64,000 bases of DNA, taken from contig CM037870.1 in assembly GCA_021292105.1 (NCBI GenBank), positions 31,367,905-31,431,904 on the forward strand, in the 5' to 3' direction. Of the stretch, positions 12,101-24,600 are shown piece by piece. The notes beneath the pieces are model-generated. The model was given only the letters and a program-made list of their open reading frames with translations. It ran no database searches and was not told the origin of the DNA. A program made the translations under genes and the position numbers. Within the stretch, counting starts at the first letter, position 1; each line of letters begins with the position of its first letter. The stretch is from Anadara kagoshimensis. Its lineage: Eukaryota > Mollusca > Bivalvia > Arcoida > Arcidae.

Positions 12101-15100
12101 TGCGGTGCTGCTGTATGGCGTAGTTGGAAAAATGGTGGGGGTGGGGTTCTGATCAATCCATAGTCAGATGGATGATGTTTTTGAAAAAGAAACAATGTAC
12201 CAAATCATGTATTGCTAAGTAAAAGTCGACAGACAATAGTAATTCCATAAATATATGAAAAAGACAATCAGTAATTAAAATTTAATAAAGTTTTATAAAT
12301 GTGTACCTGATCGTTATCATTTTGGATAGAGAGAAAGTAGAGTTTTGCAGACCCAACCGTCGCTATGAGGCGGTTCATTCTAGCGTTTGTATGTAACTGG
12401 ATCATTTGCTGTTAAGTCTGGTTTTTAATAAACTACTGATTGTCACTCACAATATTCCCGTTTCCCATTTCAATTTGACTTCCAAATCGGTAAAGTATCA
12501 AAAATTCACATTTGTATTCCATGTGTGTCAGTTAGCTCACGACACTGTACGATTTATCTCCCTTTCACGGAAGTATAAACTAATCTATAAATTAGGTTAA
12601 AAATGTGACAGGATGCCTCAACACTAAAATACGTTATTATAACCTTCAAAATAAATTTAAATTACCACAGATTTTATATAGAATGAGTTAAATTCACCTG
12701 CCATTGTTGTTTATTTCATAAAAAGTTATGATTTTACATAGTAGGATGCAAACTTCTTGGAATACTTTTGTTGTATTGTGCGAGATCAGTTCGCCATACT
12801 GCACAAATTATTGCATGCTTCCCACCACAATATTTTACTAGATTCCGATAAAACAGATATAATTTTTTCACGATTATTTACCAGGTGCACTATTTCCATG
12901 CGTACTAATATCATACCATTTCATAGCAAAGAAGCCCGATTTTAGAGAGTACAGCTTTCACTGTCGTGAATGCTGTACAAAAACCAGCTGTTTAATGACC
13001 CATAACACAGTGCTTAATGACCCATAAACAGTAGTTAATGATCCAGTGGTTATGATCCCTAAGCTGGCACTTTTGATCACTCAGCCACTAAGATCCTTTC
13101 CCCAGTTTCACAATTGACGGATTGGCCATGCCCACAGTTTTTTGACAAAGGCCAGGCATGCTTGAATTACACACAAAAAGAATGAAAACTCAGCCTGAAT
13201 TATGCCATTTAATGAAATCACTGACACTAATACGTCATTAGTTGCTGTAACGCTGCTTTGGTAACGTGATGGTAGCCTGTGTCAGAACATAAAAGGCATG
13301 GCCGGGGATACATCAATTATTCCTTAACTAAGATTTTCCTTAACTTAAATATGTCAGATTTTGATGATTTTTTATCCTATTACAAATAAAAGATTTTGGC
13401 AAAATTAGAATAAAGATTTTATACGCTTGGTAAAAATTAACAAAATTAACATTTCAAGTTTGCCAAATTTAGGTTAAGGAAAAATTTGGTTAAAAAGTGA
13501 TTGTGAAACTGGGGCCTTGTTTATAAAAAGAATTCTAGAAATAACAGTTTTACAGTTTGAAAATGATTTGTACTATTTTAATGACCCTTTGTAAAAAAAA
13601 AGTGGACCAATAACTTTGGACCATTAACTTGATTTAACATACCTGATCTGTTGTAGTGTATCAACTGCTGTCAGATAACAATGATCTCTTAGACTGGATA
13701 ATGTCTGCAAAAATATATATATATATATATCAATACTTCATGTACATGTGGTCACAAATAAAACCAAAGGTAGAGGACAAAATCACATACTGTAAAAGGG
13801 GGAAATTTTCATGTGGGTAAAATTTCCCCTAATTTCATGCTACTGAAAATTCCACGAAATTTTTAACCACACAAAATATCTACCATACGGGTTAATATAT
13901 CATAATATATAGTGCATGTATATACATCCACTTATGTTGGTTACATGAAAATTACACCAACACGAAATACCAGATTTCAGAAATCGCGAAATTTTCACCC
14001 CTGCGAAAATAATCCCTTTAACAGTATGTAACACATAAATGGTGTTATATTCAATATTTTAAGGCATTGTCATAAATTACAGAGATTCTATAATAACTCA
14101 AATTCATTTTTTTTCCTGGGAACATTCTTGTTTCAGTTGGAGGGGATTCTAAAGAACATTTTTATACCTATGAAAGATTGCCCTAGGTGATGCATGGTAT
14201 GCCTGATGGCACAAGCAAAAGTCTAATGGATGGACGGACAGACAGACAAATGAAGGTATACAATACTATACCATCACCATTGGAGACAGGCATATAAAAA
14301 CACCTGCTAAATATGTCATTAATTAAAGCCTGTCTCAAATTTGTGCAAACTATGTGTTTCCATTTTAAGGGTTGGAACAAATAAAATTTGACAGTTCCAA
14401 GAGAGATGAATCCAGTAAATTCTGATATCTATAATGACTATGTTTACAAGAAAATTTTCTGACAAATTTTGTTCTTACCTGGTCTCTGAACATGTTCTCA
14501 TCAATTAGCCAAAATTTCCTGTAGCAAAAGAATTAATATAATAATAAATGTTATTGTTCAAACTTTCTAAAAACTATTTGTGCACTTTATATTTTATATA
14601 GGCAAACAACACTGACCTGTCCGTTTAACCTTTGATTTAAATATTCATTATGGACGAGTAACTTTTAAGTTATAGGTATCACACATGTACATTTTGTCTA
14701 TATGATGTGAACACTAATCATGGACAATGTGTATATGTATTAAATGCAAATCCTAACGCTACCATGTATTAAGTAGACCTTCCAATATGAATATTCGTAA
14801 TGAAAGGTCAAACGGACAGGTCAATGTTGTCTGCCTATATCTCTCCACATTTGTTTGATTGTTTCTACATTTTCATTGTTCTTTACCATGTTTTTATCAC
14901 TGACATGTTCAAGATGGGTTTTGTCTATCAACACACTGGTGAAGTGGTCTAAGTTGATTAATTGATTAAACAGTATTTTACTCCCTAGTCAAGAAAATTT
15001 CACTTACATTGAGATGTCATTATGTGAAGTGCCAGAAAATTTTGATGTTTGCCGCAGCTCACTAAGGGGAATGTGCATGCAAGATTTTTTATCGTGTCAC

Positions 15101-18100
15101 ACCTGCTGCAACTCAAGGCATTGGTTTCTCTTTCAAAAGACCAAGTGACTTTCATTTCTAAATTCAAAGTCCTTGGCCAGAGAACAGTCTTGTCATGAAA
15201 ACCTATTTTTTTTAGTCTTGATCAGACCCTGGCTGAGGTTTAAACCCTCAACCTCCCACATATGGAGCAAGCACTATACTAACTGAGCTACTATAATGTT
15301 CCAAGTGGTCTAGGTGTTAGCCACTAAACTCAAATTGCTTCCACTGTGTAGTCCCTATTTTTGGACCTCCACAACCAATTTGTTTTTACAAATTAAATTC
15401 TATTAGTGCAAAAGGACATTTGGTTCAGGTGAGTGACTTACTTACAGCGGTTCAATGTACAATGGTTTCTTATCTGTAACAGTTTTCTATCAAAGTGTCA
15501 CTTGTTTATGAGTGTGATATAAGTAACCCAATACTTACTGTTCAATACCTAAGTAAGCCATCAATGCCATATCACCTTGTTTGTTTAACCGCTGAATCCT
15601 CTCCCAATATTTTTCATCCTCTCGGTCATTATAGAGTGCATAGAGGTCAAACAAAGGTGGGTAAATCTTAGGAAGTAAAACAGGATGAAGAAGACTACCG
15701 GCTGATACAACTTCACTGTGAAGAGAATAACAAAACAGTTTATTGACAATATTGTTAACAAAATAGTTTATCCATGGTACTTATTAATACCAACTACTGT
15801 TTGTTTAGCTTACTTCAGAGACAGCAAAAACCAAAATAATTTACAGATTTTCAGTGAGAAGAGTTCAAATATATACAATGTAATTAATTTACTTACATGA
15901 GCTGATTCAATGCTAAAATTCCTTGTGTCAGCTCCATCCTTGCTCTACATATTACAAAAATTCAATTAAGTGTAATTTGGGTGGGTATTTACAATCAATG
16001 GTAATTTTTTTGGACAAAATGGCGCGGTTTTTTGCGTGACATAGTGGAGACAGATGAGTTGACTTTTACGTTGATTAGTAAACTTTAACATGTTAAAGAA
16101 CAGATTGCTTTTGATGTAACTGGGATAGCTGAAATTGATTTAATAAACAGATCTGTGTATCACATGGTTTCTGGTGACCAATTTGAGTTGTTATTTGGCT
16201 CAATACATGTTCAAGTCCTGTTTCTTTTATTTTTCAGATTTTCACGGCATGTTCTTGGCTGTTTATCTGGTTATTACAGAGTGGGGTGGAGTAATTGTGT
16301 TTTATCCCCAAGTCAAATTTGTTTCAATGGTTATTAAAGGTTAATCAACTACAAAATTTATATATTTTACAAGTATTAAATAAATTTAATTATCTTTCAA
16401 AATTTAATTGTTTAACATGAGGTTATTACCCTTACGAAGCATCCTGCCTCACTTCACTGGTGGAAGTTCACATGCTTAACCGAGTTTCTCAGTTTCAAAG
16501 TTTTTACTTTGCTTCTGGATTGTGATTCAGACATTTTACCTGATATATTTTTTACTCTGTTTTGTGATTGTGATTTGGACATAGACTGGTATGTTTGTTT
16601 TTTATTTTACTTGACACTTACAATTCTTCGTCTTCACATGAAGTCTGCCTCTGAAACAAACATCCGGTACTGTCAGTTGATGAAGAACCTGATATTCTGT
16701 GTTTACTCTCCGAGACAATCTGTAATGGTCCACCATTGTCTGGCAGGTCTGGAAACAATATCCTGAAGAGGAAATAAAACATAAAAAACTAGAACTGTCT
16801 CTTGAGAGCCAAATACCCCCCCCCCCCCCATCCACCAACATTGACCTTCTGGCCTTGACCTTTGACTTATGCAAATAAATTTGGTATGCAATAGGTCGTC
16901 TCATGTGGTTTACATTTGTGCAAAGTTTAATCACAATCCATGCATAGACACGAAAGATACTGAACAGACACGATATTGGAACAGACAACCAGTTGGACAG
17001 ACAGACAGTGTGATTCCTATATACCCCCTTAACTTCATTTGTGGGGAGTATAAATATAGATCTAACTCCAGAAGGTTTATTAAAGGAGATTTTTGTAATT
17101 GTAAATCCTTAACTTTCTTTATTTGGTGTCCACGACTATGGTTTGTGCCAACCAATAGTTCTTTTAAGGGTGTCACAAATGAAATATCAACTGCTTGCAG
17201 GTTTGTTAAAAGAAGTCATTTTTAAAAAATCAGCAGCTTGCTCTACAACATTTGGCAAAAAAAGTATCAGTGACCGAATGGTTCCTTCTAAAACATGTAA
17301 AATGAACAATGTCAGAAAGTATTCATTCAATAAAAGGTCATGAATATGAATTTACCAGATCAATTTGAAAGCCACTTGGAGACAGGGGGACATAACTAGG
17401 TCAGTCAAATGGCTGATACTCCAATTTAGTTAACGGATTAAGAAATAGGTTGTAACTGATTTTGACAGCAAAGTATTTAAACTTACAGAACAGTTTTGTA
17501 CATGCGATCAATGCATGACTTTACTTCCTGTACAGCATGATGAAGTAATCTGGGGTGGGCTCCGACTCCGATATATGAAGCTCTAAACACATCCACCAGT
17601 CCTTCCATAAGTTTACCCAGAGGATGGAATGTAGCATCAAATGCCTACAACGAAATGTTGAAAAATCAAACAATACATGTACATCAGAAAATACTGGTTC
17701 TATTATTCTAAGTTTTTCAAGTACTTCGTAGTTTTGAAGAATTAATCCAGACAAAATTTTGACATTACAGTGACTTTGCTTGCTTAAAATTACTACCAAA
17801 TATAGGTACCGGTAGTTTCCCCTAGCAAAAATGACTAAAATTTCTCAACTTTTATTTCGTCTTTAAAGTTTGTTTTTGTTTTTTGTTTTGTTTTGTTTTT
17901 TTGTTTTTATTTTTTTTACTCCCTTTTTTTGTGGAAAATGATTTGAGTAACTGTTATAGAATTCCAAAATTCAAAAGAATGCATTGAAAAGTATGCAAGG
18001 ACTATTCTGGACTTTACTTTTACTTTTGCAATATGGACGGTGGGAACAGAAATGATGGAAATTATAACATTAATTCTTAATAAATGTCTTTGATCATGTT

Positions 18101-18638
18101 AAATGATATAGCTCTAGTATCTACTAACAAAGAATTTGTATCATATTCAGTTCTCAAATGGAACTTAAATGTACATGTTAATAAGGACACTCAAGGAAAC
18201 CAGTAAAAGTGGTCTTTATGGGCAGGTGGTCTTTAAATACAGGTTCAAATACTATGAATAAAGAACAATTGGGATACCTTTCTACTGGCCATTATAAACA
18301 GGTGGCCCTTATATAGAGGTGTCCTTTATGGCAGGTTGGACTGTACTGGTGTCAAACCTATACATTTGCTGCACATGTTTTTGAATCTACTTTGATGCCT
18401 ATTTCACACCTTTTATTATTTTATGTCCAAAACAAATTGTGATATGAACTTCAAATCATTCAAATCTGATATCGGTTGGTGTGATCAAAACATGTGCACT
18501 TACAAAAGACACCTGCTGCAAAATGATCATACCAATCACACACCCCATAGTTTTGGAGAATTAGCATGGACAGGAATTTTGAACAGAAGGAAGGACAGAC
18601 ATAAACTTGAAATTTATATCACCGTTTCTTCAAAAGGT

Positions 18639-18675
<37 letters not shown>

Positions 18676-21600
18676 TGAGGAAGACTTATACAGAAATACA
18701 TTCTGTAATATCTCAAAGTACAATAAACCAATAAACTCTGAATTCGTATTTAAAAGTTTGGTTTTTTTTTACTTCTTTTTTGTGGAAAACGATTTGAGTT
18801 ATAGAATTCCAAAATTCAAAACATTGCAATGGAAAATATGTTAGGACTTTTCTGGACTTTACTTTTACTTTTGCAATAAGGGCGGTGGGAACAGAAATGA
18901 TGGAAATTTTAACAGGTGACCATTATATAGAGGTGGCCTTTATGGCAGGTTGGACTGTACTGGTGTCAAACCTATACATTTGCTGCACATGTTTATGAAT
19001 CTACTGTACTTTGATGCCTGTTTCACACCTTTTATTATTGTATGTTCCAAAAAAAATTGTGATATGAACTTCAAATCATTCACATCTGATATCGGTTGGT
19101 GTGATCAAAACATGTGCACTTAAAACGGACACCTGCTGCAAAATGATCACACCAATCACACACCCCTTCACAGAATGCACATGTTTATGAATATACTTTG
19201 ATGCCTGTTTCACACCTTTTATTATTGTATGTTAGAAAAACAAGAATAGAATTCCTGGGTCCCCCGCCGGTCAAGCAATATACTAGTATACTGTATAACT
19301 CCATAACTCATAAGTCCCATAACTCCAACAAAAAGTATCGACCAAGGCCGATTTACGAACTTGACCAAGGTATTAGTGTTATAAACATTTGGTATAAATT
19401 TTATGTAAATCTGCAAAATTTGTAGGCATGAGAGCGCTTACAAAAAAGTGTGATGGACGGATGCACAGACACATGGACACACGGACGGACGGATGGACGC
19501 CCGGCATTTCTATGTCCCCGCTCCGCATTGTGGCGGGGGACAAAAAATTGTGATATGAACAGCAAATCATTAACATCTGATATAAGTTGGTTTGATCAAA
19601 ACATGTGCACTTAAAACGGACACCTGCTGCAAACTGATCACACCAATCACACACCCTTTCACAGAATGTACATGTTTATGAATATACTTTGATTCCTGTT
19701 TCACACCTTTTATTATTGTATGTTCCAATTTAAAAACAAGAGGCCCATGGGCCTTAACGCTCACCTGAGGAACAGTACATATCTTATGCAGAGGTTCAAT
19801 GGTCAATGACATTAATAAAAGAGAATATCAAAATTTTCAGCAGTAAGGGCCAATAATATGCAAGTATTTTTGCAAATTAATTATAATAATTATTATAATT
19901 ATAAGGATGCTATATATAACATATTTAAAGTCTAGCTACAATATATATATAAACAGCTAAAACATCTGTATTTTAAAATGTGCATTAGGTTAATACCTAC
20001 AATATTCCAATATACATGCCTATACAAAGAGTTTATAGTTTTTGAGATAATTAACCATTTAAGTATTCATTTGCATCTATGACCTTGACCTTTGAACCTA
20101 TAACCTTCATTCATATATCAAAATGATCGATAGGCCAATACCTACAATATTCTAAAATACATGCCTATACAAAAAGTTTATAGTTTCTGAGATAATTAAC
20201 CATTTAAGTAGTAGTTTGCATCTATGACCTTGACCTTTGAACCTATGAACTTCATTCGTATATCAAAATGATCTTGTGCAAATGCCTAGAATATTCTAAT
20301 TTACATGCCTATACAAAAAGTTTATAGTTTTTGAGATAATTAACCATTTAAATATTCGTTCGCAGCTATGACCTTGACCTTTGAACCTATGACCTTCATT
20401 CATATATCAAAATGATCGTTAGGCCAATACCTACAATATTCCAATATACATGCCTATACAAAAAGTTAATAGTTTTTGAGATAATTAACCATTTAAGTAT
20501 TCATTTGCATCTATGACCTTGACCTTTGAACCTATGACCTTCATTCATATATCGAAATGATCATTAAGCCAATACCTACAATATTCCAATATACATGCCT
20601 ATACAAAAAGTTTATAGTTTTTGAGATAATTAACCATTTAAGTATTCGTTCGCATCTTTGACCTTGACCTTTGAACCTATGACCTTCATTCATATATCAA
20701 AATGATCGTTAGGCCAATACCTACAATATTCCAATATACATGCCTATACAAAAAGTTTATAGTTTTTGAGATAATTAACCATTTCAGTACTTGTTTACAT
20801 CTGTGACCTTGACCTTTGAACCCATGACCTTTATTCATATATCCAAATGACCATTGTGCCATTACCTACAATATTCTGATATACATGCCTATACAAAAAA
20901 TTCATAGTTTTGCAGATAATTAACTATTTTGGTATTCTTGGACATCTGTGACCTTGACCTTTGAACCCATGACCCTGATCTATGTATCAAAATGAACGTC
21001 ATGTCAATACCTACAAATAACTGAAAATCCTACGCCATTATCACAAGAAATGTTAAAAAAATAGCATTTTTTATCAAAGGTCAAAAACTGGGACATGACC
21101 TTGACCTTCGACCTTGACATCAATTGGAAGAAAATTGCAAGACAAGATCAACAGTGAAAACTCCATACAATTATCTTCAGCCGTTATGAAGTTATAACAA
21201 TAAATGTCTCATTTTAAAAATTACGTAATTTTACGCAAAAAACGCGTAACTCATTTTTCGTCTAATTTTCATGAAAAACAAAATTTTAATGTTCCCAGGT
21301 ATGCTGAATCCAAATATCCAATCAAAATTTGCCTGCACCTTTTGGTTTCAGAGAAGAAGATTTTTTTGTCTTTTTGCTATTTTTAGTAACAGCGGCCATC
21401 TTGTTGGGCGTGGCCAAACCCCGAACACAATTTTGAAAGGCTGTTACCTAGGCATGATAGTCACCGAGTTTCATCAAATATGGCCCAGTAGTTTTGGAGG
21501 AGAAGATTAAAATGTAAAGTTTACACACGACGCACGACGAACGACGGACGATGATAGATTGCAATAGCTCATCTGAGCCTTTGGCTCAGGTGAGCTAAAA

Positions 21601-24600
21601 ATTGAACTTCAATTCACATCTGATATCAGTTGGCGCGATCAAAACATGTGCACTTACAAAAGACACCTGCTGCAAAATGATCACAACAATCACACACCCC
21701 TTCTAACAGAATGTTGTTTATATCCTACTCAGCTCACTTACATAAATAACATTGTAAAGAAAACAAAACAAAAAAAAACTAATCCAAGGACTAGCTTTGG
21801 TATCAAAGTATCCGTGTCTTCATGAAGTGCTTCATGAAATCCTACTCAGCTCACCTACATAAATAGCAATGTATAGAAAAACCACAAAAACCAATCCCAC
21901 AGCAAGCTTTGGTATAGAGGTTCCTGTAAAAGTCTTCATGAAATGTTGATGTTAACTGTTTTTCATGTACAGTCAAACCTGTCTATAAAGGTCACTAAAG
22001 GGAACCAGTAAACTGGCCTTTATGGGCAGGTGACCTTTATTTACAGGTTAAAATTATATGAATAAAGAACAATTGGGATACAATTCTACCGGCCTTTATA
22101 AGCAAGTGGTCCTTATATACATGGGATACAATTCTACTGGCCTTTATAAGCAGGTGGTCCTTATACAAAGGTGGTTTTTAAAGGTAGTTATAAGTTGTTC
22201 TGGCCATTCTCAACCATAATATTTGTTCTATTTGGACAGGGTTTTGTTAATTTTTCGAAAATAAATCAATTATTCTAATAAAAATATAGGATAGTTTTCA
22301 CAGCTTGGCAATTTATTTAGGACCTGTTTTTCACAGGTTCTGCTATATTAACAAATTAACAAACAAAAAAAGGGAGGGGGAGATAAAAATTCAAACTTCC
22401 TTCTGTCATACACTTCCTGTCAGGAGTAATTCTCCAAAACTGTGAAGCACTTTTTAGAAACTTGGTGCAATTAGTGTTATCATTTATAGAAAATGTGCAT
22501 ATTTTAAACCCAAGTTGGTTTGCTCATTTTCCTGGGAGTTATTGACATTTGAATAAAAGAGCAAATCACAAAAAGTACTGACTGGCAGGAGATACTTATT
22601 CACTGAATTTGTTAAACAAGAGGCCCAATAGGGCCTGTGATGCTCAACTGGCAGGTAATTTACATTTTGGATAAATAACCTGCAAATCTTGTGAAATGAC
22701 ATTCCCCCTCCTTTTTACAATTGCAACTGGAACCAAAGTGGTTGGAAACCAAATCTGCATTGGTCTTTCATGTTTTTGCTATGTATAGGAACAGAAGCCA
22801 CCTTGGAGTTTGGCTGATATGCCATACACAACTTTTAGATTACTGTTACTAAAGGACTTTTCATGCTGTATTGGGTTAGAATTGGCCAATTCAGGAGAAA
22901 ATTTTCAATGATTTGGTTGAAACACACATCTAATTTGTACACTACGTAAAAATTGGGTCAACAATTTTTTTTCAAGAAAGGTAAAACATTAGGTAATAAC
23001 CTTCACAATTGACCTTGACCTCATTTTGAAGGTAATTACAAGAATATTTCAAAACTGAAAACCCCATGTCATTATCTGATCAAATAATGAAGATATGACA
23101 ATTTCAGCAATTTTTTGCATCCGTGACCTTGACCTTTGAACCCATATACATCAAAATAGTAGTTGAATTAATATCTACAACATTCTAATATATATGCCTA
23201 TAGAAAATGTTAATAGTTTTCAAGATAATTAACCATTTCAGTATTATTTTGTATCTGTGACCTTGACCTTTGAACCCCTGACCTTAATCTATATATCACA
23301 ATGATCGTTACATCAATACCAACAATATTCTAATATACATGCCTATACAAAAAATTTATAGTTTTTCGTGTTAGTTAATGTGTTTGATTTTGTTTTATAT
23401 TGTATTCCAAAGGCAGGACATATGGCAATTGGACCAGTTGTAAATAGGTCAGCTGAAGAAATTATTTATGAACAAAATTTGGCATGATCAGTCATTATTT
23501 ACCACTGCCTATGTCTAAGTTGCATATTAATGAAATCAATTTGCCTACAGAAACAAAATAGTCATCAATCAGAAAAAGATATTACTGGTACTTCAAAAAC
23601 ATTTTATTCAAACAAATTTTTAGGAAAACATGTTTTATTTATCATCAGCTGAAAAATGAATCCACAATGGCTATTTATGTGTTTCTCATTATAGAAACGG
23701 GGCCATCTTGGATGTAACATTGGCTTGTCTGGCAAGACAAATTTAATTTAAATTAGCCTAGTGGTTTCAAAGAAGATTTTCAAAATATTGATGAAATATT
23801 ACACCTGATTTACAAAATTCTTGAAAATTGTGGCAACAAAACCTTCTCAGGAAACCTGTTACAAATTTGGCTTCATTTGGCTTTGTAGTTTCAAAGAAGA
23901 TGATTTTCAAAGAATCGCTTAAATTTAGCATCTAATTTGCATATTCGGCTAATTACAAGCAAACAGAAAAAGTTACAGAAAAATCTGTTACATATATTTA
24001 ATAACTAGACATCTACTTTCTAATTCTCAAATTTGAACTAAATCGATCCATAACTAAACATGTAATGACCATTTATAGGTTTTTGCTATTTATAGCAATG
24101 GTGGCCATCTTGGATGAAGCAGGAAATTGATTTGTAAAAACTTTAATCTACTCCACCTAGGGACTTTCCACACCAAATTTGGCATCATTTGGGTATGTGG
24201 TTTCAGAGAAGAAGATTTTCAAAGAATTGCCTAAATTTAGCATCTAATTTGCATATTCCGCTAATTACGAGCAAACAGAAAAAGTAACAGAAAAATCCGT
24301 TGCATATATTAAATGCCTAGACATCTACTTTCTAAATCTCAAATTTGAACTGAATCGGTTCAAAAAATAAAAATATGTAACGACCATTTATAGGTTTTTG
24401 CTATTTATAGCAATGGCGGCCATCTTGGATGCCCCATGAAGTTGATTTGTACAAACTTTAATCTACTCCACCTAGGGACTTTCCACACCATATTTGGCAT
24501 CATTTGGGTATGTGGTTTCAGAGAAGAAGATTTTCAAAGAATCGACTAAATTTAGCATCTAATTTGCATATTCCGCTAATTACGAGCAAACAGAAAAAGT

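Larger units (their letters stand above)
17918..19170. repeat. Tandemly duplicated intron blocks
   Basis: 17930-18070 matches 18775-18912 (both contain gaattccaaaattcaaaa and ttactttttacttttgcaat-type sequence). 18331-18545 matches 18938-19168. Further partial copies of the second block are at 19170-19232/19546-19733 and 21601-21710. The ALS2 intron grew by repeated local duplication. Confidence 0.8.

Noticed and set aside
16602..16988. 128-codon minus-strand frame overlapping alsin exon 23
   Set aside because: Wrong frame relative to exons 22 and 24. It runs through the C-run of a repeat; only 16622-16762 in a different frame fits alsin.
16869..17225. 118-codon plus-strand frame
   Set aside because: Lies in dispersed repeat Z and intron sequence; no recognisable motif, opposite to the host gene.
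18423..18734. 103-codon plus-strand frame with polyglycine
   Set aside because: The glycine run is the 32-base G tract; the rest is duplicated intron sequence whose sister copies are not open.
19985..20995. CRISPR-like regular repeats
   Set aside because: Spacing is regular but the whole 145-bp unit is repeated, with no unique spacers, and the setting is an animal intron.
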